Positions 1 to 9,983 of a DNA stretch of 39,598 bases are shown piece by piece. The notes beneath the pieces are model-generated. The model saw only the letters and a list, made by a program, of their open reading frames with translations, made no database searches and had not been told where the DNA came from. A program made the translations under genes and the position numbers. Origin of the DNA: Pseudomonadota bacterium (GTDB taxonomy: Bacteria > Pseudomonadota > Gammaproteobacteria > Steroidobacterales > Steroidobacteraceae); the NCBI GenBank assembly GCA_021787615.1, contig JAJYLP010000026.1, positions 1 through 39,598 on the forward strand, written 5' to 3'. How positions within the stretch are numbered: the first letter of the stretch is position 1; each line of letters begins with the position of its first letter.

Positions 1-536
1 CGATCTTCGGGCAGCTCTTCCACGGTCTCGGCGCCACCACCAACGACCGGCAGATCGGCATCGAGTTCTCGCTGCCCCTCTTCAGCGGCGGCGGCGACCT
101 CGCCCGCATCCACCAGACCCAGTACCAGGCGATGGCCGCCCAGGATGCGGTGGAGCAGGCCTCGCGCTCGACGATCCAGCAGGCCCGCGACGCCTACCTC
201 GGGGTGATCACCGGCATCGCCAACGTGCGCGCGCTGCGCCAGGCGCTCACCTCGAGCCAGACCGCCTACAAGGCCACGGAAGCCGGCTACAAGGTCGGCA
301 CCCAGACCGAGGTCGACGTACTGAACGCCTTGAGCGCCCTGGTGTCGGCCCAGACCAACTACGCCACCAGCCGCTACAACTACATCAACAGCATCATTCA
401 GCTGCAGTACGCCGCGGGCACCCTCAGCCCCGCCGAGGTCGCGACCATCAACGAGTGGCTCACCACCGTGGTGCGCGTCTCGAGCGAGGGCGCATTGACC
501 CCGGAAAGCATGACCCCGCCGCCGGCGAAGGGGTGA
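1..536 (+). CDS. tolC: TolC family outer membrane efflux channel, C-terminal part
   Basis: The gene is cut by the left edge. Reading from base 3, the last 177 codons are visible. TolC-family proteins form the trimeric outer-membrane and periplasmic exit duct for type I secretion and RND/ABC efflux. The visible part has the end of a transmembrane beta strand with the typical PLFSGGG turn, then a long alpha-helical stretch (the periplasmic barrel) with the family signature GYKVGTQTEVDVLNAL, and a final YINSIIQLQYAAGTLS segment before a short tail. This corresponds to the second structural repeat of TolC. The stop is at 534-536 and the next gene lies convergently 12 bases away. It could be another OEP-family channel; the subtype cannot be fixed without the N-terminus. 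Confidence 0.85.
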   Translation, partial: IFGQLFHGLGATTNDRQIGIEFSLPLFSGGGDLARIHQTQYQAMAAQDAVEQASRSTIQQARDAYLGVITGIANVRALRQALTSSQTAYKATEAGYKVGTQTEVDVLNALSALVSAQTNYATSRYNYINSIIQLQYAAGTLSPAEVATINEWLTTVVRVSSEGALTPESMTPPPAKG

Positions 537-548
537 GGTCGGCGCGCC

Positions 549-938
549 TCAGCGGTACGGCTGATAGGACTTTTCCTCGATCAGCCGCGAGCCGAGCGCG
601 AGGTTGATACGCTTCTTGACCGCGGCGCGCTCGTCGTTGGCAACGTAGACCGAGCGGGCGAGCTCGATGAACTCCTGATCGAAGCGGCGCTGCGCCTCCT
701 GGTCGCGAATGCGGTCCTCGATGTCCCAGAGGCGCTCATTGATCGACTGCAGCGCGCGCTCATCGGCCGTGACATCCGCCGCGCCGCAGGCATCCCGCCA
801 AGTCCGCTCGAGCAGCTGAAGCTCGAGGCGCACGTTGGCGAGCTTGGCCGCATCCGTGATGCGCGCAGCCTTGATCCTGAGGATCGTGATCTTGTCGAGC
901 AGCTCGCCCGGGGAAATCGGCACCAGGATGTCGTTCAT
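549..938 (-). CDS. DUF6165 family protein
   Basis: 129 residues, no signal peptide and no membrane segment, so probably cytoplasmic. It opens with MNDILVPISPGELLDKITIL, which I recognise as the DUF6165 family, and is mostly helical and charged, with a central run of heptad-like Leu/Ile positions around residues 30-75. The family has no assigned biochemical activity that I know of. Its ATG overlaps the stop of the upstream glycosyltransferase (ATGA at 935-938), so the two are almost certainly co-transcribed and translationally coupled. I recall DUF6165 genes sitting beside family 9 glycosyltransferases in other gammaproteobacteria, which suggests a role linked to LPS or another glycan. That role is inference. 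Confidence 0.75.
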   Translation of the reverse strand: MNDILVPISPGELLDKITILRIKAARITDAAKLANVRLELQLLERTWRDACGAADVTADERALQSINERLWDIEDRIRDQEAQRRFDQEFIELARSVYVANDERAAVKKRINLALGSRLIEEKSYQPYR

Positions 939-1987
939 CGGCGCGATGGTAACAATTCATCGAGCTTCGCGGTCACCTGATCCACCCCGATCAGGTCCAT
1001 CACGCCCGGCTGCTCGATCTTGGCGCTCCACGGCAACCGTTCGGGCTCGCAGCCACGGAAGCGCCGCGCGGCTTCAGCGTATGCGTTCACGCACCAGCGG
1101 CGCGAGAGGTACGGGCCGCTGCGCTCGGGATTGGTGGCCGCATACAGGCCGATCACCGGGGTTGAGACCATGGTCGCCATGTGCGCCGGGCCCGAGTCCG
1201 GGCTCAGCAGCGCCGTGGCGCGCTCGAGCAACGCCAGCAGCTGCGGCAGCGTGTCGCGCCCGATCTGATTGACGAGCGGGACGCACGCGGCGCGCTCGAT
1301 GAGCGCGCCCATCTCACGCTCCCCCGCTGCGGGACCGCCGGCGAGAATGACGCGCATGTCGTGGCGGCGCACGGCATGCTCGGCGACCGCCGCGTATCGC
1401 TCGGGCCGCCAGTTGCGCAGCGCATGGCTCGAGCACGGGCTGATGACGAGAGTCGCGCGCGCGTCGGGGATGAGCCGCTCGGCGTACTCGCGCGCCTCGG
1501 GGGACAGGGGAACGTCCCAGCGCAGCGTGCGCTCGGCGATGCCGAGGGCGGCCGTGAAGCCGAAGAAGCTGTCGAGCACGTGCTCGCGGGTGCGCGCGGC
1601 GATGCGCGCATTGGTGAACAGCCACTGCAGCTCGCGCGCCCGGGCGCGGTCGAATCCCAGCCGCAGCGAGGCGGGCACGAGTCGCGAGATCAGGCTGGCG
1701 CGCAGCGCGAGCTGCATGTGCAGCAGCACGTCGAACCGGCGCCCGGCCAGCCGCGCGCGCACTTCGCGCGCCGAGGCGAGCCCGGCTCGCTTCTCGACGG
1801 TGATAAACTCCACCCCCTCGATGAGCCCGAGCAACCGCGCTTCCGCCGTACCGATGATCCAGGTCAATTGCGTCTCGGGCCAGGCCCGCTGCAGCGTGCG
1901 CACGATCGGCACGACATGGCAGGCGTCGCCGAGCGCCGAAAGTCTGAGGATGCACAGGGAACGCGGCGGTCGGTCTGGCGGCAACAT
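935..1987 (-). CDS. Glycosyltransferase family 9 (heptosyltransferase-like)
   Basis: 350 residues from the ATG at 1985-1987. An upstream in-frame start at 2056 would add 23 residues unlike the family and would run over the kdkA start. The N-terminal Rossmann motif reads LCILRLSALGD at about residues 11-21. The C-terminal nucleotide-sugar half has SPCSSHALRNW near 175 and SPDSGPAHMA near 250, the classic GT9 donor-site signature of WaaC/WaaF/WaaQ. These enzymes add ADP-heptose-derived or related sugars to the LPS inner core at the inner face of the inner membrane. The gene is divergent from kdkA-waaA, 30 bases away, and coupled to the DUF6165 gene downstream. Which heptosyltransferase step it performs, or whether it uses another sugar, cannot be told from the sequence. 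Confidence 0.85.
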   Translation of the reverse strand: MLPPDRPPRSLCILRLSALGDACHVVPIVRTLQRAWPETQLTWIIGTAEARLLGLIEGVEFITVEKRAGLASAREVRARLAGRRFDVLLHMQLALRASLISRLVPASLRLGFDRARARELQWLFTNARIAARTREHVLDSFFGFTAALGIAERTLRWDVPLSPEAREYAERLIPDARATLVISPCSSHALRNWRPERYAAVAEHAVRRHDMRVILAGGPAAGEREMGALIERAACVPLVNQIGRDTLPQLLALLERATALLSPDSGPAHMATMVSTPVIGLYAATNPERSGPYLSRRWCVNAYAEAARRFRGCEPERLPWSAKIEQPGVMDLIGVDQVTAKLDELLPSRR

Positions 1988-2003
1988 CGCAGGTGTTGAA
2001 TTG

Positions 2004-2008
2004 AGGAG
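2004..2008 (+). promoter_or_regulatory. kdkA: Ribosome binding site of kdkA
   Basis: AGGAG, 9 bases before a GTG at 2018. It decides the GTG as the kdkA start and argues that the divergent glycosyltransferase begins at 1987 rather than further upstream. Confidence 0.7.
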
Positions 2009-2017
2009 CGCGATCCG

Positions 2018-2770
2018 GTGAGCGCGAACTGGCCGCTCGGGCCCCTGGTGAAGCACGCGCCCATCACGGGCGGCGCCATGCTATACAACGCCGCCCTCGC
2101 CCGCAATTGCCAGCCGGAGTGGTTCGAGCCGCAGTTCTGGGCCTCGCGGGGCCGGCTCCTCGGCACGGCGCGCGGCCGCGGCACGACGCAGTTCGTGCAG
2201 GCCGGGGATCGCGAGCTGGCCCTGCGGCACTACCGGCGGGGCGGACTGGCCGCACGGCTCTACGGCGACCGCTACCTCTGGCGCGCCGAGGAGCGCACGC
2301 GGCCGTTCGCCGAGTGGGTGCTCACGCACCGCCTGCACCGGGCAGGCTTGCCGGTGCCGGCGCCGATCGCCGCCCGCTATCTGCGCGATGGCGGCTTCTA
2401 CCGCGGCGACATCATCACCGAACGGCTCACCGGCGCGGTGTCGCTCACCTCCGCCCTGCAGGAGGCAGAGCTGCCGCTGCTCACGTGGATTTCGGTCGGG
2501 CGGTGCATCCGGCGCTTCCACGATTTGGGCGTGTGTCACGCGGACCTCAACGCGCACAATGTGCTGCTCGGCGACGAGGTGGTGTATCTGGTGGATTTCG
2601 ATCGCTGCCAGCTGCGCCCCGATGGCTTGTGGCGCGACGGCAACCTGGTGCGGCTGCGCCGCTCGCTGGAGAAAGTAACCTACGCGCTGGCGCCCGAGCG
2701 TTTCACCGAAGCCGACTGGCACGCGCTGCTCGATGGCTACCGCTCGCAGCCGCCGGCGCGGGCGTCCTAG
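2018..2770 (+). CDS. kdkA: 3-deoxy-D-manno-octulosonic acid (Kdo) kinase
   Basis: 250 residues with a GTG start set by the AGGAG at 2004-2008. KdkA phosphorylates Kdo at O-4 on lipid A in organisms with a single Kdo. It is a protein-kinase-like fold, and the sequence shows the catalytic loop HADLNAHN at 174-181 (catalytic Asp 176, Asn 181) and the metal-binding DFD at 193-195. The N-terminal part carries YRRGGLAARL, typical of this family. The stop TAG at 2768-2770 shares one base with the waaA GTG start, so Kdo phosphorylation and Kdo transfer are encoded as a coupled pair. The kdkA-waaA pairing suggests a one-Kdo, phosphorylated inner core, as in Xanthomonas or Haemophilus. That structural prediction is inference. 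Confidence 0.92.
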   Translation: MSANWPLGPLVKHAPITGGAMLYNAALARNCQPEWFEPQFWASRGRLLGTARGRGTTQFVQAGDRELALRHYRRGGLAARLYGDRYLWRAEERTRPFAEWVLTHRLHRAGLPVPAPIAARYLRDGGFYRGDIITERLTGAVSLTSALQEAELPLLTWISVGRCIRRFHDLGVCHADLNAHNVLLGDEVVYLVDFDRCQLRPDGLWRDGNLVRLRRSLEKVTYALAPERFTEADWHALLDGYRSQPPARAS

Positions 2771-4044
2771 TGCGCCCGCTCTATCTGCTCGCCGTGTATG
2801 TGGCCGCGCCGCTGCACGCGGCGATGCTGTGGATCCGGGCTCGAGCGGCGCGCAATCCGCGCGCCCCGCCGCTCTCGCAGCGCTTCGGATTCGGAGCGCC
2901 GATCGCGGGGGCGCCGCTGTGGATCCATGCGGCCTCGGTCGGTGAGATGCAGCCGGCGGCGGCGCTGGTGAAGGCCCTGCGCGCGCGCTGGCCGAGCCTG
3001 CCGATCCTGGTGACCGCATTCACGCCGACCGGAGCGGCGCGCGCCGCCGCACTCGGCCCCGACGTCACGGTACGCTATCTGCCCTATGACCTGCCGGGCT
3101 CGGTGCGCCGCTTCCTCGAGCGCGCGCGGCCCCGGATCGCCATCATCCTGGAAACGGAGCTATGGCCGACGCTCTACCGCCAGTGCCGGCTGCGCGGCAC
3201 GCCGCTGATCATCGCGAGCGCTCGCCTCTCAAGCCGCTCTGCGGGCCGCTATCGCCGCTTCGCAGCGCTGCTGCGCGATACGCTGCTCGAGGCGGTGGTG
3301 GCCGCGCAGAGCGCGCAGGACGCCGAGCGCTTCCGCGCCATCGGCGCCGAGCCCGCGCGCACGCACGTCATCGGGAATCTGAAATTCGATTGCGTCCTGC
3401 CGCCGGACATCGGCGCGCGCGGCGCCCGGCTGCGTGAGCACTATGCGCCGGCGCGCGCTCTGTGGGTCGCGGGCAGCACTCACGAGGGCGAGGAAGCCGT
3501 CGTGATCGCCGCCCACCGCCGGGTTCGCGCTGCGCTGCCGGGCGCGCTCCTGGTGCTCGCCCCGCGTCATCCGCAACGCTTCGAAGGGGTCGCCTCGCTA
3601 CTCGCCGCTCAGGGCATGGCTTACGTGCGCCATTCGCGCTCGCCCGAGCCCGCCGCCGCCGCGCAGGCCGCAGTGGTGCTGCTCGATACGCTCGGGGAAC
3701 TGTTGGACTTCTATGCGGCGGCCGATGCGGCCTTCGTGGGCGGCAGTCTCGTGCCGGTCGGCGGGCACAACCTGCTCGAGCCGGCGGCGCTCGGACGGCC
3801 GATCGCCACGGGTGCGCATCAGTTCAACGCGGAGGACGTGGCGCGGCTGCTGCTCGAGTGCGGCGCGGCACGGCGGGTGCGCGACGAGGCGGAACTGGCC
3901 GACTGCATGACCGGCTGGCTGCGCGACGCCGGTGAGCGCGCGCGCGCCGGGGGGCGGGGCCGCGCCGTGGTGACCGCCAATCGCGGCGCGCTCGAGCGGC
4001 TGCTGGCGCTGATCACGCCAATGCTCGGCGCCGCGCAGCGCTGA
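2770..4044 (+). CDS. waaA: Kdo transferase (3-deoxy-D-manno-octulosonic acid transferase)
   Basis: 424 residues from a GTG at 2770 overlapping the kdkA stop. The open frame extends upstream to 2107, but that part is only a shadow of kdkA. WaaA transfers Kdo from CMP-Kdo to lipid IVA at the cytoplasmic side of the inner membrane. The N-terminus is a membrane anchor (about residues 4-22). The acceptor-side catalytic motif ASVGEM at 55-60 contains the essential Glu 59, and ILETELWPTL follows at about 126-135. The CMP-Kdo-binding half ends with FVGGSLVPVGGHNLLEPA. The length matches E. coli WaaA (425). It converges on the zf-CHCC gene with a 6-base gap. Confidence 0.95.
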   Translation: MRPLYLLAVYVAAPLHAAMLWIRARAARNPRAPPLSQRFGFGAPIAGAPLWIHAASVGEMQPAAALVKALRARWPSLPILVTAFTPTGAARAAALGPDVTVRYLPYDLPGSVRRFLERARPRIAIILETELWPTLYRQCRLRGTPLIIASARLSSRSAGRYRRFAALLRDTLLEAVVAAQSAQDAERFRAIGAEPARTHVIGNLKFDCVLPPDIGARGARLREHYAPARALWVAGSTHEGEEAVVIAAHRRVRAALPGALLVLAPRHPQRFEGVASLLAAQGMAYVRHSRSPEPAAAAQAAVVLLDTLGELLDFYAAADAAFVGGSLVPVGGHNLLEPAALGRPIATGAHQFNAEDVARLLLECGAARRVRDEAELADCMTGWLRDAGERARAGGRGRAVVTANRGALERLLALITPMLGAAQR

Positions 4045-4050
4045 GCCGCC

Positions 4051-4248
4051 TCAGCGCTGCAGCGTGTATTCGGCGCCGCAGTAGGGGCATTTGGCCCAGC
4101 CGCTCTGCGCGATCGGCAGATACACCCGCGGATGGGAATTCCACAGCTGCATCTGCGGCATGGGGCAGGACAGCGGCAGGTCTTGCTCGCCCACCTGGTA
4201 CTGATGCTGTGCGTTCGGCTGAATCAGGGGCTGCGCGGCTGCGGCCAT
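4051..4248 (-). CDS. Zinc-finger domain protein (zf-CHCC)
   Basis: 65 residues. The putative zinc ligands are Cys 28, His 39, Cys 54 and Cys 57, the last two in the CPYCGAEY knuckle. This pattern matches the zf-CHCC family (PF10276), related to the mitochondrial complex I subunit NDUFS6. The bacterial members are small, widespread in proteobacteria and functionally obscure. An AAGGAA ribosome binding site precedes the ATG. The gene follows glnE on the same strand with a 66-base gap that contains a TATAAT. In many gammaproteobacteria the homologue sits next to glnE-ilvE or LPS core genes; ilvE is absent here. Confidence 0.85.
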   Translation of the reverse strand: MAAAAQPLIQPNAQHQYQVGEQDLPLSCPMPQMQLWNSHPRVYLPIAQSGWAKCPYCGAEYTLQR

Positions 4249-4284
4249 GTCAATTCCTTGCGGGCACCGGTCGGTAAAGCGCTC

Positions 4285-4290
4285 ATTATA
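4285..4290 (-). promoter_or_regulatory. Probable -10 element for the zf-CHCC gene
   Basis: A perfect TATAAT on the minus strand, giving a start near 4278 and a leader of about 30 bases to the zf-CHCC ATG. No good -35 is visible at 16-18 bases upstream, so any promoter here is weak or activator-dependent. Confidence 0.4.
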
Positions 4291-4314
4291 CCGGCCGCGC
4301 GCGGCATCTTGCCC

Positions 4315-7173
4315 CTAGACTCCGGAGCCGAAGGTGTCGGCCCAGATCGCGCTCACCGCAGCCCGCTCGGCGGCGAATTCGGCGGCCGGCGCACGCTCCT
4401 CGCCGGCGCCGGCGAGCGCCAGATGGTGCCGGCAGGCCCGGTAGGCGCGATACGCCGCGGTGAGCGTATCGACGCTCGACTGGGGCACCAGGTTCGCCGA
4501 GGCGAGGGACTCGAGCTGCCGGATGGTGTCGGCGTACATCGCCACCGGTGGGTACTCGCGCGCCCACCTCAGCGCCCAGTACTGGGCCAGGAACTCGATG
4601 TCCGCGATGCCACCGGCATCGTTCTTCAGATCCATCCAGCCCGCCTCGCCGCGGGGGCGCTCGCGGCGCATCCGCTCGCGCATCGCGCGGACATCCTCGC
4701 GCAGCTGCTCCCGGCGCACGCTGAAGCGCAGCACCTCGAGCCGGATGCGCTCGAATTCGGCGCACAACTCGCGCGAACCGGCCACAGCGCGCGCATGCAG
4801 CAGCGCCTGATGCTCCCACGTCCACGCCTCACGGCGCTGGTACTCGGCGAAGGCATCGATCTGTGTCACGAGCAGCCCGCCCTTGCCGCTCGGGCGCAGC
4901 CGCACATCGACCTCGTAGAGCCGGCCTGCCGCCGAGTGCATGGTGAGCAGATGGACCACCCGCTGCACCAGACGGACGAAAAAAAGCTGATTGTCGATCG
5001 AGCGGGCGCCGACGGTCTCCTGTCGCTCGCCGCGCGAGTCGTGCACGAACACCAGATCGAGATCCGACCCGTAGCCGAGCTCCATGCCGCCGAGCTTGCC
5101 GTAGGCGATCGCGCATACGCGCACCGGGCGGCGCTCCTCGCCGCAGGACGGCACGCCGAACTGCGCCGTGATCTGCCGCCAGCCGAGCTCGATGGCCCGA
5201 TCGAGGATGATTTCGGCGATTTCGGTGAGTCGGTCGCTGACGCGCATCACCGGCAGCCGGCCGGAGAGGTCCGCCACAGCCACCCGGAACACCGCCGCGC
5301 GCTGCAAGTGGCACAGCGCCTCGACCTGGCGCTCCGGATCGTCCGGCTCAACCCGCTGCAGAGCGGCATCGAGTTCGCGTTCGAGCGCTTCGCGCCCGGG
5401 CAGCGCCTCGAAGGCGCGCTCGTCGATGAACTCATCGAGCAGCAGCGGATAGGCGGCGATCTGGCGCGCCAGGAACTCGCCCCGCCGGCAGATCTCCACC
5501 AGCCGCACCCGCACCGCGGGGCTCTCGCTGAGCAGGGCAAAGTATGCCGAGCGCTTGCCCATGGCCTCGAGTATCGCAAGGATGCGCTTGAGCACCGTCC
5601 GCTGTTCCTCGGCGCCGGGAACCGCGGCGGCGATGTCGCCCAAGAGCGGCGGCAGCAGAGCCTGCAGGCGGCGCCGGCCGGCCTCGTCGAGCTTGCGCAC
5701 CAGCGTCGAGGCGCGCAGCTCGAGCAGTTGCCGGGCCGTCTCGGCCGGTGAGACGAACCCCGCCTCGGCGAGCGAATCGGCCAGCGAGGCCGTCTCGGCC
5801 AAGTCGTCCCAGGCCCGGCCGAGATCGATCCGCACGCCGGAACGGGGACCGGCGGTGGTGCCCAACATCAAACGATTGAAGTGACCGGCCACGCGAGCGC
5901 GATGGCGGTCCAGGGTGCGCAGCAGCGCCGGCCAGTCCGTCTCGCCCATCGCCAAGGCGATGCGCTCGCGGGGCAGCGCCTCTTCGGGCAGCTGGTGGGT
6001 CTGGCGGTCGCCGAGCATCTGCAGCGCATTCTCCAGGCGGCGCAGGTAGCGGTACGCCTCGATCAGTTCCCTGACCTGCGCCGCGGGCAGGATCCGGGCC
6101 TCGGCAAGGCGCGCGAGCGCTGCGAGAAGCGAGGTGGTCTGCAGCCGCGGGTCGCGCCCGCCGCGAACGAGCTGGAAGGTCTGGGCGATGAACTCGATCT
6201 CGCGGATGCCGCCGGGACCGAGCTTGATGTGGCCGGCAAGCTCGCGCCGCACCACCTCGCGCTCGATGAGCGTCTTCATCTCACGCAGGCTCTCGAATAC
6301 GCCGTAATCGAGATAGCGGCGGTAGACAAACGGGCGCAGCGATGCGCCCTGGATTTCCGCGAAGCGCGCCGCGCCGCTGACTGCGCGCGCCTTGACGTAC
6401 GCGTAGCGCTCCCAGTCGCGTCCGTGCAGCGGCAGATAATCCTCCAGCGCCGCGAAGCTGGTCACGAGCGGCCCGCTGTCGCCGAAGGGCCGCAGGCGCA
6501 TATCCACGCGCAGCACGATGCCCTCGTGCGTGGGCGACTCCAGCAGCCGGATCATCCCCTGGCCGAGCCGGGTGAAGAACTCCTCGTTGCTGATCGGGCG
6601 GGGGCCATCGGTCTCACCGTGCTCGGGAAACAGCAGCACCAGATCGACGTCGGAGGAGAAGTTCAGCTCGCACCCGCCGAGCTTGCCCATGGCCACCACC
6701 ACCAGCGGCTGCGTCGGCCCGTCCGGGCCGCGCGGCTCGCCGAAGCGCTCGGTCAGCTGCCCGCGCGCATACTCGACGCACACGGCGAGCGCCGCATCGG
6801 CGAAATCGGAGGATTCCCGCAGGCTCTCCTCGATGTCCGCCCAACCCGCCAGCGCGCGCCACGCAATGCGCACCAGCTCACGCCTGCGCCACCGGCGCAG
6901 CGCCGTGAGCATCTGCGCCTCGCTGTCCGCCGGCGACGGGGCCCGGCGCGCGGCCTCGCCGGGCTCGAGCGGTCGCTCGAGCCCGAAGTGCGCGGCGAGG
7001 TCGGGCAGCAGTTGCGGATCGCGGATGCAGGCTTCGGCGACAAAGTCGCTCGCCGCAAACACCCGGGGCAACGCCTGCGCGATCGCGGGCGCGAGGTTGT
7101 GCCGCAAACCCGGCGCGGCCACCTCCAGAGCGTCCAGGTAACGCTGCACGCAGACATCGAGCGCGGACGTCAT
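4315..7173 (-). CDS. glnE: Bifunctional glutamine synthetase adenylyltransferase / adenylyl-removing enzyme
   Basis: 952 residues from the ATG at 7171-7173; E. coli GlnE has 946. An in-frame start 69 bases upstream would add residues that do not resemble the family. GlnE adds AMP to, and removes it from, glutamine synthetase in response to PII and glutamine. Two nucleotidyltransferase domains are visible: an N-terminal adenylyl-removase with GKLGGCELNFSSDVDL at about 162-178, and a C-terminal adenylyltransferase with GKLGGMELGYGSDLDL at about 690-706. Both keep the paired Asp residues (DxD) that bind metal. The promoter region is the gene-free stretch holding the intron remnant. Confidence 0.97.
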   Translation of the reverse strand: MTSALDVCVQRYLDALEVAAPGLRHNLAPAIAQALPRVFAASDFVAEACIRDPQLLPDLAAHFGLERPLEPGEAARRAPSPADSEAQMLTALRRWRRRELVRIAWRALAGWADIEESLRESSDFADAALAVCVEYARGQLTERFGEPRGPDGPTQPLVVVAMGKLGGCELNFSSDVDLVLLFPEHGETDGPRPISNEEFFTRLGQGMIRLLESPTHEGIVLRVDMRLRPFGDSGPLVTSFAALEDYLPLHGRDWERYAYVKARAVSGAARFAEIQGASLRPFVYRRYLDYGVFESLREMKTLIEREVVRRELAGHIKLGPGGIREIEFIAQTFQLVRGGRDPRLQTTSLLAALARLAEARILPAAQVRELIEAYRYLRRLENALQMLGDRQTHQLPEEALPRERIALAMGETDWPALLRTLDRHRARVAGHFNRLMLGTTAGPRSGVRIDLGRAWDDLAETASLADSLAEAGFVSPAETARQLLELRASTLVRKLDEAGRRRLQALLPPLLGDIAAAVPGAEEQRTVLKRILAILEAMGKRSAYFALLSESPAVRVRLVEICRRGEFLARQIAAYPLLLDEFIDERAFEALPGREALERELDAALQRVEPDDPERQVEALCHLQRAAVFRVAVADLSGRLPVMRVSDRLTEIAEIILDRAIELGWRQITAQFGVPSCGEERRPVRVCAIAYGKLGGMELGYGSDLDLVFVHDSRGERQETVGARSIDNQLFFVRLVQRVVHLLTMHSAAGRLYEVDVRLRPSGKGGLLVTQIDAFAEYQRREAWTWEHQALLHARAVAGSRELCAEFERIRLEVLRFSVRREQLREDVRAMRERMRRERPRGEAGWMDLKNDAGGIADIEFLAQYWALRWAREYPPVAMYADTIRQLESLASANLVPQSSVDTLTAAYRAYRACRHHLALAGAGEERAPAAEFAAERAAVSAIWADTFGSGV

Positions 7174-7410
7174 GATGTGTCCCATACAGCCCGAAGCCAC
7201 CCTGAAATGCAAGGCGCACCGGCCGGATGGCGTTGGATGCACGCAACAGCGCGACTGCCTGCGGGATGCAAGGGGACAACAGGGCGTATCGCCGAGGAGA
7301 CAGGAAGGGTGTTACGACGCACCGCCCCAAGGAAGCCGAAAACGCGTTCCTCCCGGGACCAAGCTGAGAGGATAGGCTAAACGGGGCGGGTGCTAGGCGC
7401 GGGGTACCCT
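7174..7410. other. Gene-free stretch upstream of glnE
   Basis: About 240 bases between glnE and the intron remnant. Open frames here have no ribosome binding site, family resemblance or stable reading direction. A group II domain V hairpin, which would mark the 3' end of the intron, was looked for on both strands and not found. The glnE promoter should lie here, but no convincing -35/-10 pair was seen. Confidence 0.5.
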
Positions 7411-7791
7411 CGGAGGATGACTTCAACCCTCCCGAGCAACGCGCTGCTCGGCGCACACGACGGCCTCTGCTGACTTCTCGCTTGCAGCCTTGCGGCCACC
7501 GCCCTTTCAGGCGTGGGGGCGAGATCTCCCCAGGTCAGAACGCACTCCTTCGCTGCGCGATGGGCGGCTTTACGCCACCACCCCTTTGATCACGAGAGCT
7601 GCGCGGCTTCCTCGCCCGCTCGCCCTGGACGACACCGCCTTGTATCCGGTTCTTGTCCATCAACCCGCAGCTTCGATCCACGCTTCCTCCCCACGGTGGA
7701 TCGCTCTTCCGCAATTGCGCTTCGCTTCGCTCGCCGTGACCAGCTCGCGGTGGGACTTGCACCCACAAGAGTGCGCCCGTGCCGGGCGCAC
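7411..7791 (-). mobile_element. Group II (class C) intron remnant, 5' half
   Basis: Read on the minus strand from 7791, the sequence begins GTGCGCCCGGC, the 5' consensus GUGYG of bacterial group II introns. It continues with features I recognise from their domain I: a GGGTGCAAGTCCC stem, GAGCGAAGCGAAGC, TGGACAAGAACCGGATACAAG, and CCTGGGGAGATCTC at about 7525. Near the far end comes AGAAGTCAGCAGAGGCC (about 7463-7479), followed by two small hairpins. The first base lies exactly after the T tract of an intrinsic terminator, the known insertion preference of class C introns. The length, about 380 bases, is what precedes the reverse transcriptase in such introns. No reverse transcriptase gene and no domain V/VI follow, so it cannot splice. 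The right boundary is approximate. Confidence 0.75.
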
Positions 7792-7820
7792 AAAAAAAGC
7801 CCCGCAATTTGCGGGGCTTT
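7792..7820 (-). terminator. Intrinsic terminator of the groES-groEL operon
   Basis: A perfect 10-base stem, AAAGCCCCGC at 7796-7805 with GCGGGGCTTT at 7811-7820, and a 5-base loop. On the minus strand it is followed by seven T (7792-7798 are A on the plus strand). It lies 138 bases after the groEL stop and abuts the intron remnant. Confidence 0.9.
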
Positions 7821-7958
7821 GAGGATTGCGCGGAATAGGGGGGTCTTGATCCGCGTCTTTCAGGATTGTCCCCGCTTTGGGGTCGGGCACAATCCCTAAC
7901 CGATGTTGTCAGGATAGCGATTCCGTCCTCTGGAATCGATACCTCTTTAGAGGGGTCT
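7821..7958 (-). other. Structured 3' untranslated region of groEL
   Basis: Between the groEL stop and the terminator there are three inverted repeats: CCTCT/AGAGG (7942-7953), GATTCC/GGAATC (7919-7937), and a longer one pairing GGATTGTCCCC (7863-7873) with GGGG (7879-7882) and ACAATCC (7889-7895) across a 6-base bulge. No reading frame here is supported. The structures may protect the mRNA 3' end; this is inference. Confidence 0.45.
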
Positions 7959-9903
<1,945 letters not shown>

Positions 9904-9956
9904 GGTAAACGCTCCTTCACAACACAATGGGTTAAGTTAAAGTCGCGGGTGAGCTA

Positions 9957-9983
9957 TTAGCACTCTACCCGTGTGGCTGCTAA
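9957..9983. promoter_or_regulatory. CIRCE-like operator (HrcA binding site) of groESL
   Basis: On the plus strand it reads TTAGCACTC, nine bases, then GGCTGCTAA. The left arm is identical to the CIRCE consensus and the right arm matches GAGTGCTAA at 7 of 9. The spacing is the canonical nine. It overlaps the transcription start of the groES promoter and touches its -10 element, the usual place for HrcA repression of heat-shock operons. Confidence 0.8.

Noticed and set aside
2107..2769. Upstream extension of the waaA frame
   Set aside because: Covers kdkA in another frame; the GTG at 2770 gives the normal WaaA N-terminus and length.
4132..5751. 539-codon open frame antisense to glnE
   Set aside because: Shadow of glnE in GC-rich DNA; its translation shows the Arg/His/Leu-rich pattern typical of antisense frames and no family motif.
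7740..7795. Possible tRNA T-arm (GGGTGCAAGTCCC on the minus strand)
   Set aside because: No acceptor stem, anticodon arm or CCA at the right distances; the stem fits group II intron domain I and sits at the right place after GTGCG.
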